NCBI GenBank assembly: GCA_022826485.1
Contig: JAJDUU010000032.1
Span: forward strand, 1 to 53,279
Direction of reading: 5' to 3'
DNA length: 53,279 nt
Source: Chloroflexota bacterium
Lineage (GTDB): Bacteria; Chloroflexota; UBA11872
The notes below the pieces were generated by a model. That model searched no databases and had not been told where the DNA came from. It was given only the letters and a program-made list of their open reading frames with translations. The translations under genes were made by a program, and so were the position numbers. Positions 16,090-23,568 of this stretch are shown one piece after another (the first letter of the stretch is position 1; every line of letters starts with the position of its first letter).

Positions 16090-17549
16090 CGGCCGGGGCC
16101 GCCTATCTCGGCGTCGACATCGGCTCGTCGGGAACCCGGGTGGTGGCGCTGGATGCGACGGGCGCCCTACACGCCGTCGCCAAACGGGATCGGCCGCGCA
16201 GGCCCATGGTCATCACCGACCTCGAGCGAACCCTTGACGCCGAGCGCATCTGGTCCGAGGTGGAGTCGTGCCTGGCCGAAGTGGCCCCTCGATGCGGCGA
16301 GGTCCGATCGCTCGGGGTGTGCGCCATGCGGCAGAGCCTCATCGCGCTGGCTGACGACGACACGGTGCTCTTTGCCTCGGGCAACGACGACCTTCGAGCG
16401 TCGCTCCATGGCGCCGCCGTCGACGCCACCCACGGGGACGCGCTGATGCGACAGGCGGGTCGCGCGCCCGCAGTGATTTTCTGGCCCGGAAAGCTGGCCT
16501 GGCTCGAAGCCGAGGCGCCGGAGGTCGCGGCTCGTGCCCGGGCGTTGACCACGCTCGAGGGCTGGGTCGTAGGGCGACTCACGGGCGCTGAATCAATCGG
16601 ATCGGTGAGCGCCGCCGAGACCGGCGCGCGGTCGATCCCTGAGGACCGGTGGTTTGACGCCGTGCTTCCGGATTGGACTCGATCGCTCCTTCCGCCCGTC
16701 GTTGACGACGTGGCGGCCGGGCGGCTTTCGGCGCGGCGTGCCCGGAGCCTCGGACTGCCCGAGGGTCTGCCGGTCGCGACGGGCGTGCCCGACACGCACG
16801 CGGCCGAGTTGGGCTCGCGGCAAGCTGATCCGGCCGACGGTGACTGCGTGACGGCCGGCTGGAGCCTCACGACCCTGCGACCTCAGGCGCATTGGGAGGC
16901 CGCGGCTCCCACGTGGCGCGGCCTGCGCATCGGCGGCGGCTATCTGGCCGAGAGCAACGCGGGCGACGTGGCCAGCGGCTATGCCTGGCTTGGTCAGGCC
17001 GGCGACGGCGAGCTGACCAACCTGGCGAGCTCAACGGATTCGGCGGCCGAGCGCGGCATCTTCGCGACGACCGGCGCCCGCGTCATGGACGTGGCGACCG
17101 CCGGCCTCGGGGCCGCCGGCGTGGTTTCGCCCATGCCCTTCGCGGAGGGCGTGCCCACGCGCGCGCTGCTGGCCACGGCGGTGCTGGAGGACATTGCGTT
17201 CGCCGTGCGGGGAAACCTGGAGCGCCTGCCGCCGCCGATCGTCGCCGACGCGCCCGTCCGATTGACCGGCGGCTTCGCCGCCGCCCCAGCCGCCGCCCCG
17301 ATTCTGGCGAACGTGCTCGGCGCGCCGGTGGCGGCCTACCCCGGCCTGCCGGTCACGGCCATCGGCGCGGCCATGTGCGGCGCGGTGGCGTCCGGCGACT
17401 TCACCCTGGACCAGGCCGTTGCCCAGCTGACGCCCTCACCGCGCGTTCACCGGCCGGACCCATCGTCCGTGCGCGCGTACGATGGACACTACGCCTGCTG
17501 GATGGATCTGCGAAGCCGGTTGGAGGCCTTTGTGCAGGAGACGCTATGA
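16086..17549 (+). CDS. FGGY-family carbohydrate kinase
   Basis: A 487-residue sugar kinase of the FGGY family. N-terminal phosphate motif VDIGSSGTR, substrate-domain stretches CAMRQSL and LTTLEGWVVGRLTG, catalytic Asp in TGVPDTHAAELGS, and C-terminal adenosine motif RLTGGFAAAPAAAPILANV. It would phosphorylate a sugar, ketose or polyol with ATP, giving a substrate for the class II aldolase whose ATG overlaps its stop (ATGA at 17546). The exact sugar cannot be assigned; rhamnulokinase, fuculokinase and AI-2 kinase relatives share the layout. Confidence 0.88.
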   Translation: MTAGAAYLGVDIGSSGTRVVALDATGALHAVAKRDRPRRPMVITDLERTLDAERIWSEVESCLAEVAPRCGEVRSLGVCAMRQSLIALADDDTVLFASGNDDLRASLHGAAVDATHGDALMRQAGRAPAVIFWPGKLAWLEAEAPEVAARARALTTLEGWVVGRLTGAESIGSVSAAETGARSIPEDRWFDAVLPDWTRSLLPPVVDDVAAGRLSARRARSLGLPEGLPVATGVPDTHAAELGSRQADPADGDCVTAGWSLTTLRPQAHWEAAAPTWRGLRIGGGYLAESNAGDVASGYAWLGQAGDGELTNLASSTDSAAERGIFATTGARVMDVATAGLGAAGVVSPMPFAEGVPTRALLATAVLEDIAFAVRGNLERLPPPIVADAPVRLTGGFAAAPAAAPILANVLGAPVAAYPGLPVTAIGAAMCGAVASGDFTLDQAVAQLTPSPRVHRPDPSSVRAYDGHYACWMDLRSRLEAFVQETL

Positions 17550-18211
17550 GCGCCCTGGAGGCGCGAGCCGCGGTGCTCGCGGCCCGGCAAGCCATGTACC
17601 GCGAAGGATTGGTCGTGGGCACGGCGGGCAACGTCAGCGTCCGCGCCGAGGGCCGCGCCGACGCCATGCACATCACGCCCAGCCGCCTGCCGTCCGACGA
17701 GACGTCGGTCGACGACATCGTGACCGTGACGTTCGACGGCGATCCCATCGAGGGCGACCGCATCCCGTCCGTCGAGTGCCTCATGCACGGCGCCGTGTAT
17801 CGAGCGCGTGAGGACGTGCGCGCGGTGGTCCATGCGCACCCGGTGTTTGCCAGCGTGCTGGCCGTGCGCCATGAGGAAATCCCGCCCATTCTCGATGAAC
17901 AGGTCGTGTACATCGGCGGGGAGGTTGCGGTCAGTGCGTACGCCCCGTCCGCGACCGAGGAACTGGCAGAGGCGACGGTGGCCGCCCTGGGTCCGCGCAT
18001 GGCCGTGTTGCTGGCCAATCACGGAACCCTCGCGGTGGGATCCGATCCCGAGCATGCGCTCGAGGTCACCCGGTTGGTCGAGCGCCTGGCCCAGATTTGG
18101 TACTTCGCCGACGCCCGACCGGGGAGCCGGCAGTTGCCGAATGACGTGGCCGCGGCTGAACGCGATATCTTTCACATGCAACGACAGGTCGAGGTCGATC
18201 AATGGCGCTGA
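17546..18211 (+). CDS. Class II (zinc) aldolase, FucA/AraD type
   Basis: A 221-residue class II aldolase or epimerase. Zinc ligands are H96-A-H98 (VHAHPVF) and H159 (LANHG); the catalytic Glu is probably E77 (SVECLMH), and GTAGNVS forms the phosphate loop. It would split a phosphorylated ketose made by the adjacent kinase into DHAP or glycolaldehyde-type fragments. It overlaps the kinase stop by four bases and the next small gene by ten, so translation is probably coupled. Confidence 0.92.
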   Translation: MSALEARAAVLAARQAMYREGLVVGTAGNVSVRAEGRADAMHITPSRLPSDETSVDDIVTVTFDGDPIEGDRIPSVECLMHGAVYRAREDVRAVVHAHPVFASVLAVRHEEIPPILDEQVVYIGGEVAVSAYAPSATEELAEATVAALGPRMAVLLANHGTLAVGSDPEHALEVTRLVERLAQIWYFADARPGSRQLPNDVAAAERDIFHMQRQVEVDQWR

Positions 18212-18570
18212 AGGTTCCGGGATTCCTCTTGCGGCGGCTCTACGTGAAGGGCAGCTTGCGGGCCACCGCGGACGGGTTCGCGCTGAATCTCTCCAACACG
18301 CTCGGGTCGGGATATGCGCGGCGTCTGCTGCCGGTGGCGGTCAACGGCGTCGACCTGGACCTTGCCAACTGCTACTTCGAAGTCGACGGCGTCGAGCACG
18401 GGTTTGCCGAGGTCACGCCGGAGTCGCCCTTCAGCCTGGCGATGAACAAGACGTCGACGCTGGTCGTCCGCGGCGTCACCCTGCCCGACGGCCCGGTCAC
18501 GCTGCGTCTCGGATTCGAGGTACAGGGTCTTGGGGACCTGTCATTCGAGATCACGGACACGGTCGCCTAG
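18202..18570 (+). CDS. Small conserved-looking beta-rich protein of unknown function
   Basis: 122 residues, not recognised. It begins MALKVPGFLLRRLYVKGSL and has alternating hydrophobic and polar stretches (GFALNLSNTLGSGY, STLVVRGVTLP, VTLRLGFEVQGLGDLSF), suggesting a compact beta-sandwich without signal peptide, membrane segment or metal motif. Its ATG lies inside the aldolase gene, a ten-base overlap, so it is the fourth gene of the kinase-aldolase operon. A 12-bp palindrome (GCGGCGCGCCGC, 18574-18585) follows its stop. Confidence 0.75.
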   Translation: MALKVPGFLLRRLYVKGSLRATADGFALNLSNTLGSGYARRLLPVAVNGVDLDLANCYFEVDGVEHGFAEVTPESPFSLAMNKTSTLVVRGVTLPDGPVTLRLGFEVQGLGDLSFEITDTVA

Positions 18571-18611
18571 CCGGCGGCGCGCCGCGGTGAGCCGCTCGCG
18601 CCCCGAATAGC

Positions 18612-19595
18612 ATGCGCTGCTTCGTCACTGGAGCCACCGGCCAGCTCGGAAGCGCGCTCGTTCGCGAGCTCGCCGCCGCCCGTCACTCCGTCACCGCGTT
18701 GGTGCTGCCGGGCGACCCGTGGGCAGAGCCCGCGTTCGACGGTCTGGACGTCCGCCAGGTGTCCGGCGACCTGCGGGATCCGGCGTCGTTTCCCGCTGAG
18801 GCCTTTGACTGGGTCTTTCACCTGGCCGCCAACCAGTCGTTTCGTCAGCGCGATCACCAACTCCAGTGGGCAGTCAACGTCGAGGGCGTGGCGAACTTGC
18901 TGAGTTGGCTGGCGGCGCACCCGCCGGCGCGCCTCATCCACGTCAGCTCGCTCGCGGCGGTTGGGCTCGCGGACCGGCTCGAAACGCCGATGGACGAGAT
19001 GACGCCGTTCAATGCCGAGGAGCACGGGCTGCTGTACGCCATGTCCAAGCAAGCCGGAGAACGGCTGGTGCTCGATGCGGCATCGCGGGGACTCCCCGCC
19101 GTGGTGGCCAATCCGGGCACGGTGCTGGGGCCCTGGGACCGGAGCGGTCACGCCTGGCGCATGCTGCGCCCGCTCGTTCGTGGCCGGGTGCGCGCAGTGC
19201 CGCCGGGCGGCAACAGCCTCGTCGACGCGCGTGACGCGGCGCGCGGCCTGCTGGCCATGGCCACCGGCGCGCGGCCTGGTCAGCGCTACCTGCTCACCGG
19301 TCACAACCTCACCTACCGACACCTCGCAAAACGGGTGGGAGGCATCGCCGGCAATTCCGGGCCGATCGTCACCCTGCCGCGTTGGCTCCTCACGGTGCTC
19401 AGCGTCACGGTCGAGCCGCTCGCGGACCTTGGCGGCATCACTCCGCCAATTGCCCGCGATGAAGCGGTCACCGGAATGAGCTACCTGTACTTCAATGCCA
19501 GCAAGGCCCATCGGGAACTGGGCTTCCGGGCGCGCCCGCTCGACGACACGCTCCACGATGCGCTGGAGTGGTACGCCGCCGCCGGATTCAGATGA
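18612..19595 (+). CDS. NAD(P)-dependent epimerase/dehydratase (extended SDR)
   Basis: A 327-residue extended SDR. TGATGQLG near residue 6 binds the dinucleotide, VSSLAAVG holds the catalytic Ser, and Y142AMSK146 is the active pair; NPGTVLGPWD marks the substrate domain. It is closest in style to dihydroflavonol-reductase or HpnA-like sugar epimerases. It follows the operon above after 41 bp and could be its last member. The substrate is unknown. Confidence 0.88.
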   Translation: MRCFVTGATGQLGSALVRELAAARHSVTALVLPGDPWAEPAFDGLDVRQVSGDLRDPASFPAEAFDWVFHLAANQSFRQRDHQLQWAVNVEGVANLLSWLAAHPPARLIHVSSLAAVGLADRLETPMDEMTPFNAEEHGLLYAMSKQAGERLVLDAASRGLPAVVANPGTVLGPWDRSGHAWRMLRPLVRGRVRAVPPGGNSLVDARDAARGLLAMATGARPGQRYLLTGHNLTYRHLAKRVGGIAGNSGPIVTLPRWLLTVLSVTVEPLADLGGITPPIARDEAVTGMSYLYFNASKAHRELGFRARPLDDTLHDALEWYAAAGFR

Positions 19596-19658
19596 GCCCC
19601 AGGCGCGCCCGCTAGGTCTGCTCCCTCTCCCACGGGAGACCTTTGAACAAAGAGGCAA

Positions 19659-19759
19659 GGGCGACGCATGCGTCGCCCCTACGCGTGGGCCAAGAGGTTC
19701 AGCGTCCGGTAGATTCCCGCTCCCCGCCTTCGCGGGGACAGGCGCCGCGGGAATGACGG
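19659..19759. repeat. Palindrome plus nested-hairpin repeat between convergent genes
   Basis: 19659-19678 is a perfect 20-bp palindrome, GGGCGACGCATGCGTCGCCC. 19712-19759 is a GTCATTCCCGC...GCGGGAAT hairpin in reverse orientation whose loop carries a second hairpin (TCCCCGC-GAAG-GCGGGGA on the other strand). ACGCAAAGGTCT, also seen at 22324, follows. The 252-bp gap (19596-19847) holds no gene. Confidence 0.7.
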
Positions 19760-19847
19760 AGGTATTACGCAAAGGTCTTCACGGGGAGAGGCTTGGGTTG
19801 AGGGGCTCCGGCCGGCAAAGACCCATCAGGCTTTCTGCTCCGATGCC

Positions 19848-20231
19848 CTACCCTTCGGCGTCGTCCAGAAAGACCGTCTGCCGCGCTTCGCTCGAAAACG
19901 CCACCAGCAGCGTCGCCGTGTCCTCGCCGACGTTAATCGCTCGGTGCCGCACACCCTGGGGCACGTGCAGGAGCGATCCCGCGGACAGCGTGACCGTCTT
20001 CGATCCGAGCGTGTGCTCGATTGTGCCTTCGGCGACGAACACCAGCTCGTGGCAGTTGGGGTGGTAGTGCTCCGGATTCGACGAACCGGGCTCGAACTGG
20101 GCGCGACCCAGCGTCATCCCGCTGCCCGGCGTCAGGTCCGCATCCGCCAGCCACTCCAGCGACACGCCCGGCACGTAGTCGCGCCGGCCGCGACCCACCG
20201 TTACCACGCGCGGTTCTTCCGCCTCGCTCAT
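19848..20231 (-). CDS. Cupin-domain protein
   Basis: A 127-residue single-domain cupin. Metal motif 1 is EHYHPNCHELVFVAEG and motif 2 is HVPQGVRHRAIN, so a mononuclear metal site is expected. Small cupins act as isomerases, dioxygenases or ligand sensors; none can be chosen. The start is ATG 20231 (MSEAEEPRV). Flanked on both sides by repeats. Confidence 0.85.
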   Translation of the reverse strand: MSEAEEPRVVTVGRGRRDYVPGVSLEWLADADLTPGSGMTLGRAQFEPGSSNPEHYHPNCHELVFVAEGTIEHTLGSKTVTLSAGSLLHVPQGVRHRAINVGEDTATLLVAFSSEARQTVFLDDAEG

Positions 20232-20356
20232 CGACCTGGCCTCCCCATGCAGCACCGCTCACGCGCCGCGTCAGCCTACGTTACGCCATTCCGGCGGGTG
20301 CTCTCGGTCTGGCCAAGGCTCCCAGCGACATTCGAATAAGGAGCCTAGCCCCATCC

Positions 20357-20462
20357 GTCATTCCGGCGGAGTGCCGGCCCCGCACTCGATACGGGGCCGG
20401 AATCCAGGTGCGGGCCGAGGCGTGTCCGGGGGGCTTGGACCCCGGCTTTTGCCGGGGTGACG
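20357..20462. repeat. Inverted hairpin doublet (REPIN-like)
   Basis: 20357-20407: GTCATTCCGGC arm, loop with a second hairpin (CCCCG...CGGGG around CTCGA), then GCCGGAATCCAG. 20437-20462: the opposite-orientation hairpin ACCCCGGC-TTTT-GCCGGGGT flanked by GGA and GACG. The two form an inverted doublet like that at 25426-25507. The 348-bp gap before the next gene (20232-20579) has no gene. Confidence 0.75.
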
Positions 20463-20579
20463 GGGGAACACTGGCGGGGCGTTCAATCACCGGATATGGG
20501 ATGGTCGGCACCTCTGCCGCCCATTCCCCGCTGCTACCCTGACGGCCACTTGGTCTCCTACCCAATTCAGGCGAAATCC

Positions 20580-21443
20580 ATGGCGGCACAGGCATCCCCC
20601 GAACCACCCAAACTCCTTCAGTTGGCCGCGATCAACAGCTTCATGGGCCACCCCAGCCCCGACCGCGAATGGAGCTTCGAACGCAAGATCGCGGAGGTGG
20701 CCGGGGCCGGATTCGACGGATTCACCGGACGCGCGCCGCCCATCACCCGCCAGATGGTGGACGACTCGGGCCTGCTGTTTTGGTGCACGTCCGACATCGA
20801 GACTGCGCAGGACGTCAGACCGGCGCTCGCGGCGGCGCAGGAAGCCGGCGCGGCGACGGTCAACGTGCAGATGGGCAACCACGACACGCCCACGCGCTCG
20901 GCGGTGGAACTGGCGCGTCGCACGCTCGCGGCGGCGGCGGAGATGGGGATCGAGGCGGCGATCGAGGTGCACCGCGACACGGCCACTGAGACGCCCGAGA
21001 AGGCCTACGCCCTGGCGGACGGCTTCGCCAAGGCCGTAGGCCGCCTGATGCCCATGGTGTGGGACCACTCGCATCCGGCCGTCATCAAGCACCTGCCCCC
21101 GCCATTTGCCGGCCGCCTGCTCGACCGGCCGGAGCTGGTCCAAAACTCGAAGTGGTTTCACCTGCGCGCCTTCAACGGGCATCACGCCCAGGTGCCGGTG
21201 ATCGATGCCGACGGCAATCCCACGCCCGAGTTCCACGACTGGATCGAGTTCGTCGACGAGCTCATCCAGCTCTGGCTGGCGGCCGCGGCCCCAGGCGCCA
21301 CGCTGTGGACCTGCCCCGAGATGATCGCCAGCGGCTACCGGCTGTCGGTCTTCACCGACAACTGGCGCCAGGCGCTGTTCATCCGCGACGCCGTCGCCGA
21401 CGTCTGGCGCCGCCGCCTGCCCGATTGGACCCCGCCGGCCTAG
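20580..21443 (+). CDS. Sugar phosphate isomerase/epimerase-like TIM barrel
   Basis: A 287-residue xylose-isomerase-like (AP endonuclease 2 superfamily) TIM barrel. Likely metal or active-site residues are the Glu in AAIEVHRDT, the Asp and His in VWDHSHPAVIKH, the His in WFHLRAFNGHHAQVP, and the Glu in WTCPEM. It probably isomerises a sugar or inositol derivative. The true start is ATG 20580; upstream in-frame sequence runs through repeat DNA and is not coding. Confidence 0.8.
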   Translation: MAAQASPEPPKLLQLAAINSFMGHPSPDREWSFERKIAEVAGAGFDGFTGRAPPITRQMVDDSGLLFWCTSDIETAQDVRPALAAAQEAGAATVNVQMGNHDTPTRSAVELARRTLAAAAEMGIEAAIEVHRDTATETPEKAYALADGFAKAVGRLMPMVWDHSHPAVIKHLPPPFAGRLLDRPELVQNSKWFHLRAFNGHHAQVPVIDADGNPTPEFHDWIEFVDELIQLWLAAAAPGATLWTCPEMIASGYRLSVFTDNWRQALFIRDAVADVWRRRLPDWTPPA

Positions 21444-21467
21444 CCACCAACACGTAATTCGATCCGT

Positions 21468-21608
21468 GTAGGGGCGCCCCTTGTGGGCGCCCTGTCCACC
21501 TCCGTCATTCCGAGCGCAGCGAGGAATCTAAGGAGCCGCCGAGAAGCTCAGCACGTCTCGAATCCTGACGCGATCCGCCCGGTGGCCCAGGCTGCGTGCA
21601 GCCTGGGA
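21468..21608. repeat. Three dispersed repeats in tandem
   Basis: 21468-21493: GTAGGGGCGCCCC...GGGCGCCCT hairpin. 21504-21531: repeat GTCATTCCGAGCG...GGAATCTAA, also at 25602, 34671 and 43698. 21581-21608: GGTGGCCCAGGCTGCGTGC...CTGGGA, also at 25538 and, inverted, 34561. All lie between the TIM-barrel gene and the hsp20 promoter. Confidence 0.8.
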
Positions 21609-21673
21609 GTCCCGGCGCACCACGCACCGCCCCCGCACATTCCGCAATTATCTGCGCTTTGCAAGGAAACTTA

Positions 21674-21694
21674 CTTGATAGATACACGCTCAAG
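21674..21694. promoter_or_regulatory. HAIR-type operator (HspR binding site) before hsp20
   Basis: CTTGA (21674-21678) and CTCAAG (21689-21694) sit in a 21-bp frame matching the known HspR site (CTTGAGT-N7-ACTCAAG) at 11 of 14 arm positions; a wider inverted repeat TACTTGA-N11-TCAAGTA spans 21672-21696. Upstream of a small heat-shock gene this is a strong functional match: repression by HspR in unstressed cells. hspR itself is not in the window. Confidence 0.72.
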
Positions 21695-21703
21695 TATTAC
21701 GAT
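21675..21703 (+). promoter_or_regulatory. Candidate sigma-A promoter for hsp20
   Basis: TTGATA (21675-21680) and TACGAT (21698-21703) are separated by 17 bp and overlap the HspR-type operator, as expected for repression by occlusion. The implied start of transcription is near 21710. Confidence 0.45.
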
Positions 21704-21752
21704 TCCTCCGACAGATCGAAACGTCGGTCCGAAAGGCGGACCGTACGGAGGA
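21704..21752 (+). ncRNA. Possible 5'-UTR thermometer: anti-SD pairs with the hsp20 SD
   Basis: TCCTCCG (21704-21710) is fully complementary to CGGAGGA (21746-21752), which includes the hsp20 ribosome site, and encloses a perfect 7-bp hairpin CGGTCCG-AAAGG-CGGACCG (21725-21743). The structure could mask translation at low temperature. Caveat: the best promoter would start transcription near 21710, which would leave most of the anti-SD untranscribed, so this needs an upstream start. Confidence 0.3.
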
Positions 21753-21759
21753 GGACACG

Positions 21760-22191
21760 ATGGCCACGATTCAGCGATGGGACCCGTTCCGCGAGTTGCT
21801 CGGCATTCACGACGCCATTGGGCGTCCCTGGCGGCGCACCGCGCTGCCCACGCGCGCATCCACGTGGGTGTTGCCGGTCGACGTCCGCGAGGACGAGAAC
21901 GCGGTCGAGATCAGCGCGTCGCTGCCCGGCGTCGCCAAGGACGACATCGACATTTCCGTCGAGCACGGCGTGCTCACGATCCAGGCCAAGACCGCTGACA
22001 CGGGCGAGGCCGCCGGCGAGGGCTACGTGCTGCGCGAGCGGCACGCGGGAAGCTTCCACCGCGCCCTGCGCCTGTCGGATCGCCTGGATGCGGCGGCCGC
22101 GACGTCGAGCTTCACCGACGGCGTGCTCACGGTGACTGTGCCCAAGCTGGAGGCCAGCAAGCCCAAGCGAATCGAAGTCACGGTCGCGTAA
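21760..22191 (+). CDS. Small heat-shock protein, Hsp20/alpha-crystallin family
   Basis: A 143-residue ATP-independent chaperone that holds unfolding proteins. The alpha-crystallin domain spans about 35-135, with VLPVDVREDENAVEISASLPGV-like strands, the FHRAL segment and the C-terminal region DGVLTVTVPK; the usual C-terminal I-x-I motif is only loosely present (KRIEVTV). ATG 21760 has a very strong ribosome site GGAGGAGGA (21747-21755). The HspR-type operator upstream points to heat-shock control. A GC-rich hairpin follows the stop. Confidence 0.95.
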   Translation: MATIQRWDPFRELLGIHDAIGRPWRRTALPTRASTWVLPVDVREDENAVEISASLPGVAKDDIDISVEHGVLTIQAKTADTGEAAGEGYVLRERHAGSFHRALRLSDRLDAAAATSSFTDGVLTVTVPKLEASKPKRIEVTVA

Positions 22192-22206
22192 CTCCGTCCC
22201 CCCCAC

Positions 22207-22238
22207 GGCGGCGGTCCGGGCACGCTCGGGCCGCCGCC
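22207..22238. terminator. Hairpin after hsp20
   Basis: GGCGGCGG (22207-22214) pairs with CCGCCGCC (22231-22238), with a further CCG/CGG inside, 15 bases after the stop. No T-run follows. Confidence 0.5.
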
Positions 22239-22262
22239 GGCGCGTTTCCAGGGTCGACCGGA

Positions 22263-22313
22263 CTGGATTCCGGCCCCGTATCGAGTACGGGGCAGGCTCT
22301 CCGCCGGAATGAC
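22263..22313. repeat. Nested-hairpin repeat, reverse orientation
   Basis: Read on the minus strand: GTCATTCCGGC arm, loop containing GCCTGCCCCGTA-CTCGA-TACGGG, then GCCGGAATCCAG. It is close to the copies at 20357-20407 and 31677-31727. ACGCAAAGGTCT follows at 22324. The remainder of the gap to 22518 has no gene. Confidence 0.75.
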
Positions 22314-22517
22314 GGAGGGGTTTACGCAAAGGTCTCCGGAGGCGGGAATCCATCCCCGCGATTCAACCGTCGGACCGAGGCCGCCTATCGGTGTTGCGCC
22401 ACACCATGCGGCACCCAGATTTCAAGGTTGCCTACTTCGCCCGAATAGACGGGCTCGCGTCGCCCCGCTACCGTTCTGGCAGCCGCCGCCGAGGCCGGGC
22501 GGCCTGGAGACGCTGCC

Positions 22518-23477
22518 ATGAAGGTATTGATAGTCCCGCACGCCGACTACTACGTCCTGCCGACGGATGAGCTTCGCGCGGAGTTTCCCGACGTGACCTT
22601 CGTCGAGCCGCAGACTCCCGAGGAGCGGCTGCGCGAGGTCGTCGACTCGGACGCCTTCTACGGCACCCCGACCGGCGCCGAGATGCGCGCGGCCACCCGC
22701 CTCCGCTGGATCCACAATCCCGGCATGGGCATCGACCGGTTGATGAAGGTGCCCGAGATCGTCGCGTCCGACGTCCAGATCACCAACGCACCGGGTCCGC
22801 ACACCAACCCCATGGCCGATCACGCGTTCATGTTCATCCTGGCCCTCGCGCACCATCTGGTGGAGTCGCTGGACGACCAGCGGCAGGGCGTCTGGGACAC
22901 GGTGAAATACAACCACCGCATGCTGCCGCTCGACGGGAGCCGCCTGGGCATCCTCTCGATGGGCGGCGTCGGCCGAGCCGTCGCCCAGCGCGCGTTGCCA
23001 TTCGGCATGCACGTGCATGCCATGGACCCGAGCCCCACCGACGTTCCCGCCGGTGTGCGCAAGGTCTACCCGCCGGAGGCATTGGACGAGATGCTGCGGC
23101 ACACGGACTGGCTGGTGGTCACGTCGCCGTTCATTCCGGCGACCGCCGATCTCATCAATGCCGAGCGCATGGCGCTCATGCCCGAGGGCTCGCACATCGT
23201 CGTCGTGTCCCGGGGCGGGATCGTGAACGAGGACGCGCTGGCCGATGCGCTGCACGACGGTCACATCGCGGGCGCAGGCATCGACGCGACGGCCGTCGAG
23301 CCGCTGCCGCCCGACAGTCCGCTGTGGACCGCGCCCAACATCCTCATTTCGGCGCACACCTCGGCGTTGAGCACGACGCTTGCCGCCGAGCGCCAACAGA
23401 TCTTCTGGGACAACCTGCGCCGCTTCGTCAGAGGACGCCCCCTGGCCTTCGTCTGTCCCTTCGGCCGAGGCTACTGA
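22518..23477 (+). CDS. D-isomer 2-hydroxyacid dehydrogenase
   Basis: A 319-residue NAD(P)-dependent D-2-hydroxyacid dehydrogenase with the full catalytic set: Arg in VVVSRGGIVNEDALADAL, Glu in ATAVEPLPP and His in ISAHTSA; nucleotide loop GILSMGGVGRAVAQRALPFG. Unlike the paralogue at 15070 it should be fully active, reducing a 2-keto acid such as glyoxylate or hydroxypyruvate. GGAGA precedes ATG 22518. It is 92 bp upstream of the Rieske gene on the same strand. Confidence 0.9.
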   Translation: MKVLIVPHADYYVLPTDELRAEFPDVTFVEPQTPEERLREVVDSDAFYGTPTGAEMRAATRLRWIHNPGMGIDRLMKVPEIVASDVQITNAPGPHTNPMADHAFMFILALAHHLVESLDDQRQGVWDTVKYNHRMLPLDGSRLGILSMGGVGRAVAQRALPFGMHVHAMDPSPTDVPAGVRKVYPPEALDEMLRHTDWLVVTSPFIPATADLINAERMALMPEGSHIVVVSRGGIVNEDALADALHDGHIAGAGIDATAVEPLPPDSPLWTAPNILISAHTSALSTTLAAERQQIFWDNLRRFVRGRPLAFVCPFGRGY

Positions 23478-23568
23478 GCCGCGCACACCCGGCGTGGCTC
23501 GCGCCGAAGCTTGGCGGCGGCGGTCCGCGGTGGGAGCATTGGGTCACGGGCGGCTGGAGGTCGGACCC

